DNA of 64,000 bases from JAOPZW01 sp963806015 (GCA_963806015.1 CAWDWM010000002.1:434001-498000), one strand, 5' to 3'. Counted from the stretch's first letter, positions 7,914 to 16,774 are shown. Numbers and translations are program-made. Notes: generated from the letters alone by a model not told the origin.

Positions 7914-8650
7914 GAGCCCTGGCCTTCCTCGAGCTGCTTGGCGTCGGCGCCGCCGCCCGCGCCGCTGCCCAGCTCGGCCTTCATCTTGGCCAGCTCGTCG
8001 TCGACCTGGCTGGAGCTCGACAGCTCGGAGAGCTGGCGGTCGATGTCGTCCTGACCCGGGCCGAGCGCGGTGATGTCGTCGAACGTCCCCGCGGCCTCGA
8101 GCTCGGAGACCGCGTCGGCCCGCGCGCGCATCTGCTCGGTCTTGTCGACCGCGCGCTGCATGGCCAGGCCGACGTCGGCCATCTGCTCGCCGACCCCGGT
8201 GGCCGCCTCGGAGATGCGCACCTGCGCCTCGGCCGCGGAGTACTGGGCCTTGATGACCTCCTTCTTGGTGCGGAAGGTCTCGATCTTCGTGCGCAGCTTC
8301 TGCTCGGACTCGGTCAGCTTGGACTGCTGCTGCTCGAGCTCGGCGACCTGCTGGTCGAGCGACTGCAGCTCGGTCTGGGCCACGTTCTTGCGCTCCAGCG
8401 CGACGCGCGCGAGGTCCTCGTTGCCGGCCGAGAGCGCCTGGCGGGCCTGCGTGTCGAGCTTGACCACGGACTGCTCGAGCTTCTGCGACTGCATCTGCAG
8501 GCGCTTCTTCGCGGTGACGACGTCCGCGATGCCCTTCTTGACGTTCTGCAGCGATTCCAGCTGCTTCTGATAGCTGTAGTCGAGCGTCTCGCCCGGGTCT
8601 TCCGCCCGGTCGAGCAGTCTCGAGATCTTGGCCTTGATGACGGTGGACAT
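7910..8650 (-). CDS. pspA: PspA / IM30 family membrane-stress protein
   Basis: 246 residues, nearly all long amphipathic helix and coiled coil, starting MSTVIKAKISRLLDRAEDPG and continuing through QQVAELEQQQSKLTESEQKL. PspA/IM30/Vipp1 proteins are ESCRT-III relatives that assemble on damaged inner membranes and protect the proton gradient. I start at ATG 8650 because the family begins right before the first helix; an in-frame ATG at 8671 adds seven residues. It is coupled to pspAA downstream. Confidence 0.92.
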   Translation of the reverse strand: MSTVIKAKISRLLDRAEDPGETLDYSYQKQLESLQNVKKGIADVVTAKKRLQMQSQKLEQSVVKLDTQARQALSAGNEDLARVALERKNVAQTELQSLDQQVAELEQQQSKLTESEQKLRTKIETFRTKKEVIKAQYSAAEAQVRISEAATGVGEQMADVGLAMQRAVDKTEQMRARADAVSELEAAGTFDDITALGPGQDDIDRQLSELSSSSQVDDELAKMKAELGSGAGGGADAKQLEEGQGS

Positions 8651-8723
8651 GCGTCCGCCCATACCGGGCATGCGGACTCCTCGATCGCTGGACGAGTGCA
8701 GGTTTCGTCTAGCGTAGTGCCTC

Positions 8724-9218
8724 GTGGAAGCGCGCACCGTCGCCGATTCGCGCAGCGTGCTCGTGCATTCGATGGGTCCGGCCGACAGCAACTCGGCCGG
8801 CTTCGTGCACGGGGGCGTCGTCATGAAGCTCGTCGACGAGGCCGCCGGCCTCGCCGCGACGCGCCATGCACGCCACCGCGTCGTCACCGCCGGCGCCGAT
8901 CGCATGACCTTCCTCCTGCCGATCCACCTGGGCGAGGTCGTGACGCTCAACGCGTCGGTCAACGCCGCCTGGAAGAGCTCGATGGAGGTCGGCGTCCGCG
9001 TCGAGGCCGAGAACCCGCGCACCGGCGTGATCCGCCACACCAACACGGCCTACGTGACGATGGTCGCCGTCGACGACAACGGGCGGCCGATGCCGGTGCC
9101 CGCCCTGCGGGCCGCGACGCCCGACGAGCAGCGCCGCGAGAGCGCCGCGCAGCTGCGCCGCTCCAACCGCCTGGCCGAGCGCGAGCAGATCCTCGCCCAG
9201 CGCGGTCCGGAGGCGTGA
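8724..9218 (+). CDS. Hotdog-fold acyl-CoA thioesterase
   Basis: 164 residues with the YciA/BFIT-type thioesterase pattern: NSAGFVHGGVVMKLVDEAAG in the first hotdog helix region (the aspartate of LVDEA is the likely catalytic residue), then DRMTFLLPIHLGEVV and VGVRVEAENP. It should release CoA from medium or long acyl-CoAs in the cytoplasm. Start is GTG. Its stop overlaps the start of the deaminase gene by one base. Confidence 0.88.
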   Translation: MEARTVADSRSVLVHSMGPADSNSAGFVHGGVVMKLVDEAAGLAATRHARHRVVTAGADRMTFLLPIHLGEVVTLNASVNAAWKSSMEVGVRVEAENPRTGVIRHTNTAYVTMVAVDDNGRPMPVPALRAATPDEQRRESAAQLRRSNRLAEREQILAQRGPEA

Positions 9219-9691
9219 TGGAGCCGCGCGACGAGTTCCTGCTGCTGTCCTTCGAGGTCGCCCTGCAGGGTGTCGAATCGGGCGACGGCGGGCCGTTCGG
9301 CGCTGTGGTCGTGCGCGGCGACGACGTCCTGGCCAGCGCGCACAACCAGGTGGTTGCCAGCAACGACCCGACCGCACACGCCGAGATCGGCGCCATCCGC
9401 GCCGCCTGCGCGCTCCTGAGCTCCTTCCAGCTCGACGACTGCGACCTGTACTCCAGCTGCGAGCCATGCCCGATGTGCCTGGGCGCGATCTACTGGGCAC
9501 GGCCGCGCGCGGTGTTCTTCTCGGCCACGCGCGCCGACGCCGCCGAGGCGGGCTTCGACGACGCCTTCGTCTACGACGAGCTCGCGCTGCCGCCGGGCGC
9601 GCGCACCGTGCCGATGCGCCGCGTCGTCCATCCCGAGGCCGGCGCGCCGTTCGTCGCCTGGGCGGCCAAGCCGGACCGGATCGAGTACTAG
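9218..9691 (+). CDS. guaD: Guanine deaminase, CDA-fold
   Basis: 157 residues of the cytidine-deaminase superfamily. Zinc ligands and proton shuttle are in HAEIGAIR (H54, E56) and PCPMC (C84, C87). The stretches NDPTAHAE, LYSSCEPCPMCLGAIYWA and TRADAAEAGFDD match the Bacillus-type guanine deaminase that I know, rather than the tRNA adenosine deaminase TadA. It converts guanine to xanthine for purine salvage. It is translationally coupled to the thioesterase gene upstream, with no obvious functional link. Confidence 0.85.
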   Translation: MEPRDEFLLLSFEVALQGVESGDGGPFGAVVVRGDDVLASAHNQVVASNDPTAHAEIGAIRAACALLSSFQLDDCDLYSSCEPCPMCLGAIYWARPRAVFFSATRADAAEAGFDDAFVYDELALPPGARTVPMRRVVHPEAGAPFVAWAAKPDRIEY

Positions 9692-9697
9692 CGCGCC

Positions 9698-11053
9698 TCA
9701 GCAGCCCTGCGCGGGGTGCTGCACCTGCAGGTCGCACAGCTCGAGCTCCAGATGGCGCGCCTGCTCCAGGGCTCGCCACGGCGATTTGGGATCGCCGAGC
9801 GCGATGTCTGAGACCTGGTCCTTCTCGATCCCGACCAGCCGCGAGCGGTCGTCGATGAGCTGGCAACCGGCGCCGCTGCCGCGGGCCTGCTTGCACGCGC
9901 TCTCGTCGACGAGGCTCACGCGGGCGAGGTAGACGCGGCCGGACCCCTCCGCGACGAAGAGCCCCGCGACCGGCTTCTTGTTGTCGCGGATGATCGCCGC
10001 GCCCCGGACCTCGTTGGCGTGGCCCTCGCGCCAGTAGGCGGTGAAGCTCAGGAAGACCCCGACGAGCAGGAACGTCGTCGTCGCCAGATAGACGAAGCGC
10101 CGCGTGACGCTGCCCACGGTGGCGGCCAGCAGGGCGGCGACCAGGACGAGACCCAGCGCGGACCAGCGATGCTCGGCGTCGAGGTCGCGGAGGACCGGGC
10201 TGGTCGACACGAAGAGCGCGAGCACGATGAAGCCGAACATCCCGAAGGTCGCAAAGCGCGTCGCGTGGCCGGCGAGCAGCGCTGCCTCCTCATCGCTGAC
10301 GCGCTTGTGGCGCCTGAGATACGCGTACGCGAGGCCGAACGCGACGACCACACCGAGCGCCCACAGGATCTCGGGGACCAGCGTCTGCGCGCCGATGACC
10401 ACGAGGTCCTGGCTGGGGAAGATCCCGAGCGCGGGCGCGGCGGGGAAGCCCGCGGCCCGCAGCCGCGCATAGACCGTCACCCCGCCGATGAAGGTGACGA
10501 AGCCGATGATGCCGACGCCCGTCGCGATCGCGCCCAGCACCGGTGCCACGCGGTCCCACGACGACTTCGGCGGCGCGGTGGCCGCGGCGGCAGCGACGGC
10601 GACCGGCTCCAGCACGGCGCTGACGGCCACCGGCTGACCGTATGCGGCGTGCAGCGCGTCGGCCGCCGCCGCCATCACGGGGGCCGCCAGCCCGGAGACT
10701 GCCGCGACGGCGTTGCCCTTGACCTGGACCTCGAAGGCGATCTGCGCCGCCACGCTGGCGGCCGGACGGACCTCTTGGAGGGTGACCGACAGGACGCCCT
10801 CCTCGAGCGCCTGTGCGTAGGAGCGCGCTTGCGCGTCGAAATACTCGCGTTGAGCGATAAGGCCGTAGACCAGCTCCTCGTCCGAGACGCGCACGCCGGC
10901 CGGCCGGCCGGGCTCGTGCTCCTCCGCGCGCGACAGCGGCCGCCAGACGGCGCTCACCCGGAACGTCTTGACGACGGTGCGGCGAGCGCCTGCGCGCGGT
11001 GTGGGCGACGACGCGCCCTGGGGCGGATCCGCAGCGTTCGACGCGTCGGCCAC
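9698..11053 (-). CDS. Membrane protein of unknown function
   Basis: 451 residues, GTG start. Residues 1-160 are soluble, with an alternating helix/strand character (VVKTFRVSAVWRPL, VSDEELVYGLIAQREYFDAQ). Five or six membrane segments follow between about 165 and 345 (for example VGIIGFVTFIGGVTVYA and FVYLATTTFLLVGVFLSF). A final soluble domain of about 100 residues (VRGAAIIRDNKKPVAGLFVAEG, then a Cys-containing end) completes it. I do not recognise the family. It stands alone between convergent guaD and the CarS-like gene. Confidence 0.8.
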   Translation of the reverse strand: MADASNAADPPQGASSPTPRAGARRTVVKTFRVSAVWRPLSRAEEHEPGRPAGVRVSDEELVYGLIAQREYFDAQARSYAQALEEGVLSVTLQEVRPAASVAAQIAFEVQVKGNAVAAVSGLAAPVMAAAADALHAAYGQPVAVSAVLEPVAVAAAAATAPPKSSWDRVAPVLGAIATGVGIIGFVTFIGGVTVYARLRAAGFPAAPALGIFPSQDLVVIGAQTLVPEILWALGVVVAFGLAYAYLRRHKRVSDEEAALLAGHATRFATFGMFGFIVLALFVSTSPVLRDLDAEHRWSALGLVLVAALLAATVGSVTRRFVYLATTTFLLVGVFLSFTAYWREGHANEVRGAAIIRDNKKPVAGLFVAEGSGRVYLARVSLVDESACKQARGSGAGCQLIDDRSRLVGIEKDQVSDIALGDPKSPWRALEQARHLELELCDLQVQHPAQGC

Positions 11054-11092
11054 GGTGGGGTTTGTAGTGCGACGACGCCACGCGAGTCAAGG

Positions 11093-11185
11093 TCACCCGG
11101 CCGGCGCCACGTCCCACACGAGCGCGCCGCCGACGACGGCCGCGAGTGGACCGGTGAGCGGCAGGCTGACGTAGACGCGGCTCAT
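11093..11185 (-). CDS. Possible 30-residue small protein or gene remnant
   Basis: An ATG-started frame of 30 codons (MSRVYVSLPLTGPLAAVVGG and a short tail) ends at TGA. The opening resembles the mature N-terminus of branched-chain amino-acid binding proteins, which could mean a remnant, but the match is short. It fills most of the gap between the membrane protein and the CarS-like gene. Support is weak. Confidence 0.2.
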   Translation of the reverse strand: MSRVYVSLPLTGPLAAVVGGALVWDVAPAG

Positions 11186-11198
11186 GTGGGCGCCGAAC

Positions 11199-11750
11199 CT
11201 ACACCGGCGCCGTACGCGCGCCGACCGCGTAGCCGACCACGTTGACCGCCATGTGCACGGCGGCGATGACGACGAAGGCGATCGCCGCCAGCCACACCGG
11301 CATGACCCACACCGGCAGCAGGCAGAACCAGATCCCCAGGACGAGGTCGCCCTGGTCGAGCAGCGCGAAGGCCACGCCGGCCACCGAGCGCCGGCGCGTC
11401 CCCGGCGCGATGTCGAGGCCGCGCTTGAGGAAGGAGTTGGGCAACTCGCCGATCACCACGCCCAGTCCGATCAGCAGCCCCACGAGCGCCGGCGTCGACG
11501 AGCGCACGGCGGACGGCAGCTGATCGAGCCACCAGCCCCAGCGCCACAGCACCAAGGTCGCCAGCACGACGCCCGTCGTCATGCACAGCGCGCCGCGCCA
11601 GGTCTTGTTGTCGCCGAAGATCCGGTGCCCGCCCAGCGAGCGGCCGCCGTCGAGCGGGCGCCGCAGCGCCGGCAGGAGGTCCCAGCGCAGAACGGGCGCG
11701 TGCAGCAGCGGCGCCCCGAGGACCGTCAGGAACAGCCACAGCGCGCTCAT
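11199..11750 (-). CDS. CDP-archaeol synthase-like membrane protein (CarS family)
   Basis: 183 residues with four or five membrane helices. The signature GDNKTWRG near residue 47 and GELPNSFLKRGLDIAPG near 105 are typical of the CarS/DUF46 family, relatives of CdsA that transfer CTP to unsaturated archaeol phosphate in archaea. Bacterial members exist and their substrate is unclear. It follows the NlpC/P60 gene on the same strand, 14 bases apart, so it may share the c-di-AMP riboswitch transcript. Confidence 0.75.
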   Translation of the reverse strand: MSALWLFLTVLGAPLLHAPVLRWDLLPALRRPLDGGRSLGGHRIFGDNKTWRGALCMTTGVVLATLVLWRWGWWLDQLPSAVRSSTPALVGLLIGLGVVIGELPNSFLKRGLDIAPGTRRRSVAGVAFALLDQGDLVLGIWFCLLPVWVMPVWLAAIAFVVIAAVHMAVNVVGYAVGARTAPV

Positions 11751-11764
11751 CGGCGCGCCCGACG

Positions 11765-12376
11765 CTACAGGCCGACGGGGTGGCGCGCCCGGTAGCCGCT
11801 CGTCGAGCGCAGGTTCGGGCGCCAGCGCGGGCCCGAGCCGCCGGCGGGATCGGCGGCCGCGCTCGTATCCAGGCGCAGCCCGGCGATGACGGCGAAGGCG
11901 TGGCCGGGGTTGGTGTAGACCGTGATCCACGCGCCCTTGCCGGCCGCGCCGTAGCGCATGAAGGACGAGGAGTCGCGCGGGCGGGCGAGCAGGCCCGCGC
12001 CGTGCATCGCGAACGAGACCGTGCCCGAGCAGTCGTAGGCGTGGTCGGTGAAGCCGAGGCGGTGCCCGCCGCCGAGGCGGTAGGGCATCCCCACGATCTG
12101 GTTGGCGGCCCAGATGGCCTGCTTGACCTGAACGGGCGCCTGGTCGGGCGCGTAGGCGACGCCGTTGACGATCTGAGCCACCACGCCGGGCACCGTCGGC
12201 TGGAAGATGACGCCGTAGGCGGCGCCGCCGGTGGCGGCGGGCGGCGTCGGCGTGGGCGCGGGCGCGGGAACGGCGGCAGCGGCGGAGGGGGCGCGCGTCT
12301 GGGCCGCTGCGGGAGCGACCGCCACGGCCAGGAAGGCCAGCAGCACCATGCTCGTCGACAGGGCCTTGCCCCGCAC
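11765..12376 (-). CDS. Secreted NlpC/P60-type cell-wall hydrolase
   Basis: 203 residues with a signal peptide (LLAFLAVAVAPAAAQ) and an Ala/Pro linker, then a papain-like peptidase domain: YDCSGTVSF holds the nucleophile C116 and NPGHAFAVIAG holds H159. Such enzymes cut peptide cross-links in peptidoglycan. The start is GTG at 12376, seven bases behind the Shine-Dalgarno run GAAAGAGG. The leader is a c-di-AMP riboswitch, the usual control for resuscitation-factor and NlpC/P60 hydrolases in actinobacteria. The domain lacks long C-terminal extensions, so it is a small member. Confidence 0.85.
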   Translation of the reverse strand: MRGKALSTSMVLLAFLAVAVAPAAAQTRAPSAAAAVPAPAPTPTPPAATGGAAYGVIFQPTVPGVVAQIVNGVAYAPDQAPVQVKQAIWAANQIVGMPYRLGGGHRLGFTDHAYDCSGTVSFAMHGAGLLARPRDSSSFMRYGAAGKGAWITVYTNPGHAFAVIAGLRLDTSAAADPAGGSGPRWRPNLRSTSGYRARHPVGL

Positions 12377-12390
12377 GCGTGAACCTCTTT

Positions 12391-12520
12391 CGTCGGCCTG
12401 CGGGGTTAGCTGACGGGCTAGCGCTGAAAGAGCCTGCGCCTCCCACGGCCCTCACCGTGAGACTCGCCCCAACTTCTGGGTCCCCCGTTCCCCGGCTCCA
12501 CACCAGGGATTCGGCGTTGA
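12391..12520 (-). promoter_or_regulatory. c-di-AMP riboswitch (ydaO/yuaA class)
   Basis: On the minus strand this leader carries the class consensus in order: GCCGAATCCCTGG, then GAGCCGGGGAACGGGGGACC, then a GTTGGGGCGAGTC block, a variable hairpin, CTCTTTCAGC, and the closing CCGTCAGCTAACCCCGCAGG. It sits directly upstream of a peptidoglycan hydrolase, the known target type. The class turns expression off when c-di-AMP is bound. No terminator hairpin separates it from the gene: the Shine-Dalgarno sequence begins immediately after the final paired element, so translational control is likely. Confidence 0.93.
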
Positions 12521-12633
12521 TGCGCGGCAACCTACCCGACGCGCGAGAAGTTATGCAAACCTGCCGCCCGCGTCCGGCGACAACCCGGTGACCCGCGCAC
12601 CCGTCGCCCGCCTCTCGTACCGTTGGGCGCCTG

Positions 12634-13833
12634 ATGCGCCGCCCCGCCGTCGCCATCGTCTGCCTGCTGGCCGCCCTCGCCGTCGCCGCGTGCGGGCGCA
12701 GCAGCCGCACGAGCACGAGCACCAAGGCCGGCGATCGCCCCGCCCTCGGGGCCAAGAGCTCGGAGCCCGAGGCCACGACCGACCTCGGCTTCCCTGCCTT
12801 CGCGACCAAGAACACGACGCGCATCGGCGGCGCCGACTCGATCGCCAATGCGGCCGGCGTCGCGCGCGCGGTGTTCCCCGCCACCACACCGGAGAACCGG
12901 CCCGCCGCCGTCGCGCTGATCGATGCGCGCGACTGGCACGCCGGCATCGCCGGAGCGGTGCTCGCCTCCACGCCGGTGCGCGCCGCCATCCTGCTCTCCA
13001 ACGGGCCCGATCTGCCTCCCGCCAGCCGCGACGCGCTCGCCGCCCTGCAGCCGCTCGGCGCCAAGGCCGCAGGCGGCGCCCAGCTCGTGCGGGTCGGCGA
13101 CGTCGCGCGCCCGCCGGGCCTGCGCACGACCGACATCGCCGGCCGCGACCCGTTCGCCCTGGCGCGCGCGCTGGACGCCTTCCAGACCGCCGCGCGCGGC
13201 AAGAGCAACGACCGCGTGCTCGTCGTCTCGGCCGACGACCCGGCCTTCGCCATGCCGGCCGCCGCGTGGGCGGCCAAGGCCGGCGACCCGGTCCTCTTCG
13301 TGCACCGCAACAGCCTGCCGCAGGAGACGAAGGCCGCCCTGCTGGCCCATGACCAGCCGCGCATCTACGTCCTCGGGCCGCCGGCGACGGTCAACGCGAA
13401 CGTCGTGACCGAGCTCAAGAGGCTCGGCACGGTCAAGCGCCTGGGCGCCGACAACCCGATCGACAACGCGATCGCCTTCGCCCGCTACAGCGACCCGACC
13501 TTCGGCTGGGGCGTGATCGACCCCGGCCACGGCCTGGTCTTCGCGCGCTCCGACCGCCCGCTCGACGCCGCCGCGGCGTCGCCGCTCTCCGTCAGCGGCT
13601 CCTACGGTCCCCTGCTGCTGCTCGCCACCGCCACCGGGCTCGACGGCGCGGTGGGCCAGTACCTGCTGGACATCCAGCCCGGCTACACCCGCGATCCCGT
13701 GCGCGGCGTCTACAATCACGGCTGGATCGTGGGCGACGATCGCGCCATCTCCGTGGCGACGCAGGCCCGCATCGACTCGCTCCTCGAGATCAAGAAGGCC
13801 CAGACCACCCCGGCGCCGTCCAGCAGCCCATGA
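12634..13833 (+). CDS. Lipoprotein with cell-wall-binding repeats (CWB2 type)
   Basis: 399 residues. A lipoprotein signal ends in LAVAACG with the acylated cysteine at residue 20. The rest has CWB2-like repeats: TTRIGGADSIANAAGVA with AAILLSNGPDLP, then FALARALDAFQ and RIYVLGPPATVNANVV with KRLGADNPIDNAIA. CWB2 repeats hold proteins to the cell wall through anionic polymers in Gram-positives. It is divergent from the riboswitch-controlled hydrolase and coupled (ATGA) to a small downstream gene. Confidence 0.82.
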   Translation: MRRPAVAIVCLLAALAVAACGRSSRTSTSTKAGDRPALGAKSSEPEATTDLGFPAFATKNTTRIGGADSIANAAGVARAVFPATTPENRPAAVALIDARDWHAGIAGAVLASTPVRAAILLSNGPDLPPASRDALAALQPLGAKAAGGAQLVRVGDVARPPGLRTTDIAGRDPFALARALDAFQTAARGKSNDRVLVVSADDPAFAMPAAAWAAKAGDPVLFVHRNSLPQETKAALLAHDQPRIYVLGPPATVNANVVTELKRLGTVKRLGADNPIDNAIAFARYSDPTFGWGVIDPGHGLVFARSDRPLDAAAASPLSVSGSYGPLLLLATATGLDGAVGQYLLDIQPGYTRDPVRGVYNHGWIVGDDRAISVATQARIDSLLEIKKAQTTPAPSSSP

Positions 13834-14111
13834 GCGAATCCGAGAGCCCCATCCGCAAGGCCGCCGACCACGAGGTCACGGTCGACGACATCCGTCAGCT
13901 GATGGGTGCCTCGACGCCGCACTTCGCGCTGCAGATCCGCAACCGGATCGCACGGCTCATCCACCGGCTGCCCGCGGACCATCCCGCGCGGGTCGAGGGC
14001 GAGCGCGAGCTCGCGCGCCTGCAGACGCTCGGCTTCGCGGGCGAGTTCCGCGGCCTTCGGCACGAGGACGGCATCCGCCCGCTGCCCTCGCTGGACGACC
14101 ACGCGGCGTAG
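13830..14111 (+). CDS. Small conserved-looking protein of unknown function
   Basis: 93 charged residues without a signal or membrane segment. VTVDDIRQLMGASTPHFALQ and IRNRIARLIHRLPADHPARV suggest a helical protein. The ATG overlaps the stop of the CWB2 lipoprotein gene, so it is part of that operon and lies before the glucan phosphorylase gene. I do not recognise a family. Confidence 0.75.
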   Translation: MSESESPIRKAADHEVTVDDIRQLMGASTPHFALQIRNRIARLIHRLPADHPARVEGERELARLQTLGFAGEFRGLRHEDGIRPLPSLDDHAA

Positions 14112-14164
14112 GCCCCCACCGCCCGGCGACCGGATTGCGGCCCGTGCTGCCATCATGCGCGCCC

Positions 14165-16291
14165 GTGTTGCCCGGCCGCGAGGACATCGACCGCGCCGCG
14201 GAGGCCCTTGCCTCGCGCGTGCCCACGCCGCTGCACCCGCTGGCGCGGGCGGCGTACAACCTGCGCTGGTCGTGGACGCCCGGCGGCGCCGAGACCTTCA
14301 GCGCCGTCGACCCCCAGCGCTGGGAGCTGTGCGGCGAGAACCCGATCCGCCTGCTGACCGAGGCGCCGCCCGACGCGCTGGAGCGCGCCGCGGCCGACGA
14401 GCGCCTGGTCCAGGACGCTCAGGCGCTCGAGGCGAGCATCCGCGCCGACGTGGCGCGGCCCACCGAGGCGACCGCTCCGGCCACGGCCGAGCGCCCGGTG
14501 AGCTTCTTCTGTGCCGAGTACGGCATCCACGCCTCGCTGCCGATCTACTCCGGCGGCCTCGGGGCGCTGGCCGGCGACATCCTCAAGGAGGCGTCCGACC
14601 GGGCGCTCCCGCTGGTCGCCGTCGGCCTGCTCTACCGCCAGGGCTACTTCCGCCAGCGCATCGACGCCTCCGGCTGGCAGCACGAGTCGTGGGTGCCGAC
14701 CGACCCCGAGCGCCAGCCGATGGCCCTCGTCACCGGCGACGACGGCGAGCCGATCACGGTCACCGTCCCCGTCGGCGCCGAGCGGGTCGTCGCGCAGATC
14801 TGGCGCGTCGACGTCGGGCGCGTGCCGCTCTTCCTGCTCGACGCCGACCGGCCCGAGAACGGTGCGGTGGCGCGCTGGATCAGCTCGCGCCTGTACACCG
14901 GGACGCGCGACCTGCGCCTCGCGCAGTACCTGCTGCTCGGCGTGGGCGGCATGCGCGCGCTGCGGGCGATGGGGATCGACCCGTCGGTGGTGCACCTCAA
15001 CGAGGGCCACGCCGCCTTCGCCTCGCTCGAGCTGGCCCGCGCCGAGCTGGAGCGGGGCGCGTCGCTCGAGGACGCACTGGCCGCGGGCCGTTCGCGCACC
15101 GTGTTCACCACGCACACGCCGGTGCCGGCGGGCAACGACACCTACGAGCCCGAGCTGGTCCTCGAGTCGCTGGGAACGCTGGCCGGCGAGGTCGGCGTCG
15201 GCCTCGACACCATCGTCGGCCTCGGGCGCACGCGCCCCGACGACGACGGCGAGCCCTTCGGCGTGACGCAGTTCGCCCTGCACACGAGCCGCTCGGGCAA
15301 TGGTGTGAGCCGCCGCCACGGTGAGGTGGCGCGCGAGATGTGGGCCGCGCTGTGGCCCGATCGCGCGGTGGACGAGGTGCCGATCGGCTACGTCACCAAC
15401 GGCGTCCACCTCCCCACCTGGCTGGGCGATCCGATGCGCACGCTGCTCGATCGCCACCTCGACGAGGGCTGGATGGACCGCGCCGCGGACCAGGCCGCGT
15501 GGGACGGGCTCTACAACGTGGACGACGCCGAGCTGTGGGCTGCGCGCCGCGAGCAGCGCGCCGCGCTGGTGAGCTGGGCGCGGGAGCGCAGCATGGTCGA
15601 CCGCCTCGGTCGCGACGAGCCGCGCGAGTACGTCGAGGCGCCGGACTTCGACCCCGACGTGCTGACCATCGGCTTCGCCCGCCGCCTGGCCACCTACAAG
15701 CGCCTGCACGTGCTGCTGCAGAGCGCGGAGGGGATCGTCGACCTGCTCTCGGGCGAGCGCAAGATCCAGATCCTCATGGCGGGCAAGGCCCACCCGCGCG
15801 ACGACGACGGCAAGCGCAGCCTGCAGGCGCTGTTCGCCGCCAAGGGCATCCCCGAGATCGGCTGCCGCGTCGCCTACCTCGACGACTACGACCTGAGCAT
15901 CGGCAAGCGGCTCGTGACGGGCTGCGACGTCTGGGTCAACCTCCCCCGCCCACCGCTGGAGGCCAGCGGGACCAGCGGGATGAAGTCCGCCGTCAACGGC
16001 GGCCTGCAGCTCAGCGTCCTGGACGGCTGGTGGGCCGAGGCCTACGACGGCAGCAACGGGTGGGCGCTGTCGGGCGACGTCGACGGCGATCACGGAGCCC
16101 AGGACGCCCGCGACGCCGCCGAGCTGCTGCGCCTGCTCCACGACGAGGTCGTCCCGGCGTTCTACGATCGCGACGAGCGCGGCCTGCCGCCGGCGTGGCT
16201 GACGATGATGCGCGCCTCGCTGCGCACCAACGGTCCGGAGTTCTCGGCGACGCGGATGGTGCGCGACTACGCCGAGCGCATCTACGCCTGA
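14165..16291 (+). CDS. glgP: Alpha-glucan phosphorylase
   Basis: 708 residues from the GTG at 14165; GTG 14144 or TTG 14135 are alternatives. It has an N-terminal domain found in the shorter actinobacterial phosphorylases (LARAAYNLRWSWTPGG), the GT35 core CAEYGIHASLPIYSGGLG, substrate motifs VHLNEGHAAF and TTHTPVPAGND, and the PLP-site segment ASGTSGMKSAVNGG with the cofactor lysine near 607. It releases glucose-1-phosphate from glycogen or other alpha-1,4-glucans in the cytoplasm. No other glycogen gene is adjacent. Confidence 0.93.
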   Translation: MLPGREDIDRAAEALASRVPTPLHPLARAAYNLRWSWTPGGAETFSAVDPQRWELCGENPIRLLTEAPPDALERAAADERLVQDAQALEASIRADVARPTEATAPATAERPVSFFCAEYGIHASLPIYSGGLGALAGDILKEASDRALPLVAVGLLYRQGYFRQRIDASGWQHESWVPTDPERQPMALVTGDDGEPITVTVPVGAERVVAQIWRVDVGRVPLFLLDADRPENGAVARWISSRLYTGTRDLRLAQYLLLGVGGMRALRAMGIDPSVVHLNEGHAAFASLELARAELERGASLEDALAAGRSRTVFTTHTPVPAGNDTYEPELVLESLGTLAGEVGVGLDTIVGLGRTRPDDDGEPFGVTQFALHTSRSGNGVSRRHGEVAREMWAALWPDRAVDEVPIGYVTNGVHLPTWLGDPMRTLLDRHLDEGWMDRAADQAAWDGLYNVDDAELWAARREQRAALVSWARERSMVDRLGRDEPREYVEAPDFDPDVLTIGFARRLATYKRLHVLLQSAEGIVDLLSGERKIQILMAGKAHPRDDDGKRSLQALFAAKGIPEIGCRVAYLDDYDLSIGKRLVTGCDVWVNLPRPPLEASGTSGMKSAVNGGLQLSVLDGWWAEAYDGSNGWALSGDVDGDHGAQDARDAAELLRLLHDEVVPAFYDRDERGLPPAWLTMMRASLRTNGPEFSATRMVRDYAERIYA

Positions 16292-16303
16292 GGCTGCGCG
16301 GGC

Positions 16304-16774
16304 TCAGGCGAGGTGCCCGAGCGGCAGCGGCCCGGGCGCCTTGACCGTGCGGATGGCGAAGTTGGAGCGCACGTCGCTGACCGACGGCAGGTTGAGCAGC
16401 GAGCCGAGCAGCAGGCGCTCGTAGGCGCGCAGGTCGGGCACGACCACCTCGAGCAGGAAGTCGGCCGCGCCCGAGACGATGTGGCAGGAGACGACCTCGG
16501 GCATCGCCATGACCGCCTGCTGGACCGCGCCCGCGACGGCCTCGGAGTGGGCCTCGACCTTGACCTCGACGAAGACCGTGAGGCCGAGGCCGACTCCCTC
16601 GCGGTCGAGGATGGCGCGGTAGCCCTCGATCACCCCGTCGTGCTCGAGCGCCTTCAGGCGCCGCAGGCACGGCGAGGGCGACAGGTGCACGCGCTCGGCG
16701 AGGGCGACGTTCGAGAGGCGGCCCTCCTGCTGGAGGACCTCGAGCAGGCGGCGGTCGACGCGATCGAGGGCCAT
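16304..16774 (-). CDS. Lrp/AsnC family transcriptional regulator
   Basis: 156 residues: an N-terminal helix-turn-helix (LLEVLQQEGRLSNVALAERV, SPSPCLRRLKALEHDG) and a C-terminal ligand-sensing RAM domain (VVSCHIVSGAADFLLEV). Such octameric regulators respond to amino acids. It is divergent from an amino-acid permease gene with a palindrome in between, the classic arrangement for control of a transporter by its substrate. ATG 16774 matches the usual family start. Confidence 0.92.
   Translation of the reverse strand: MALDRVDRRLLEVLQQEGRLSNVALAERVHLSPSPCLRRLKALEHDGVIEGYRAILDREGVGLGLTVFVEVKVEAHSEAVAGAVQQAVMAMPEVVSCHIVSGAADFLLEVVVPDLRAYERLLLGSLLNLPSVSDVRSNFAIRTVKAPGPLPLGHLA

Noticed and set aside
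14153..16141. 662-codon minus-strand frame opposite glucan phosphorylase
   Set aside because: The phosphorylase has full catalytic motifs on the plus strand.
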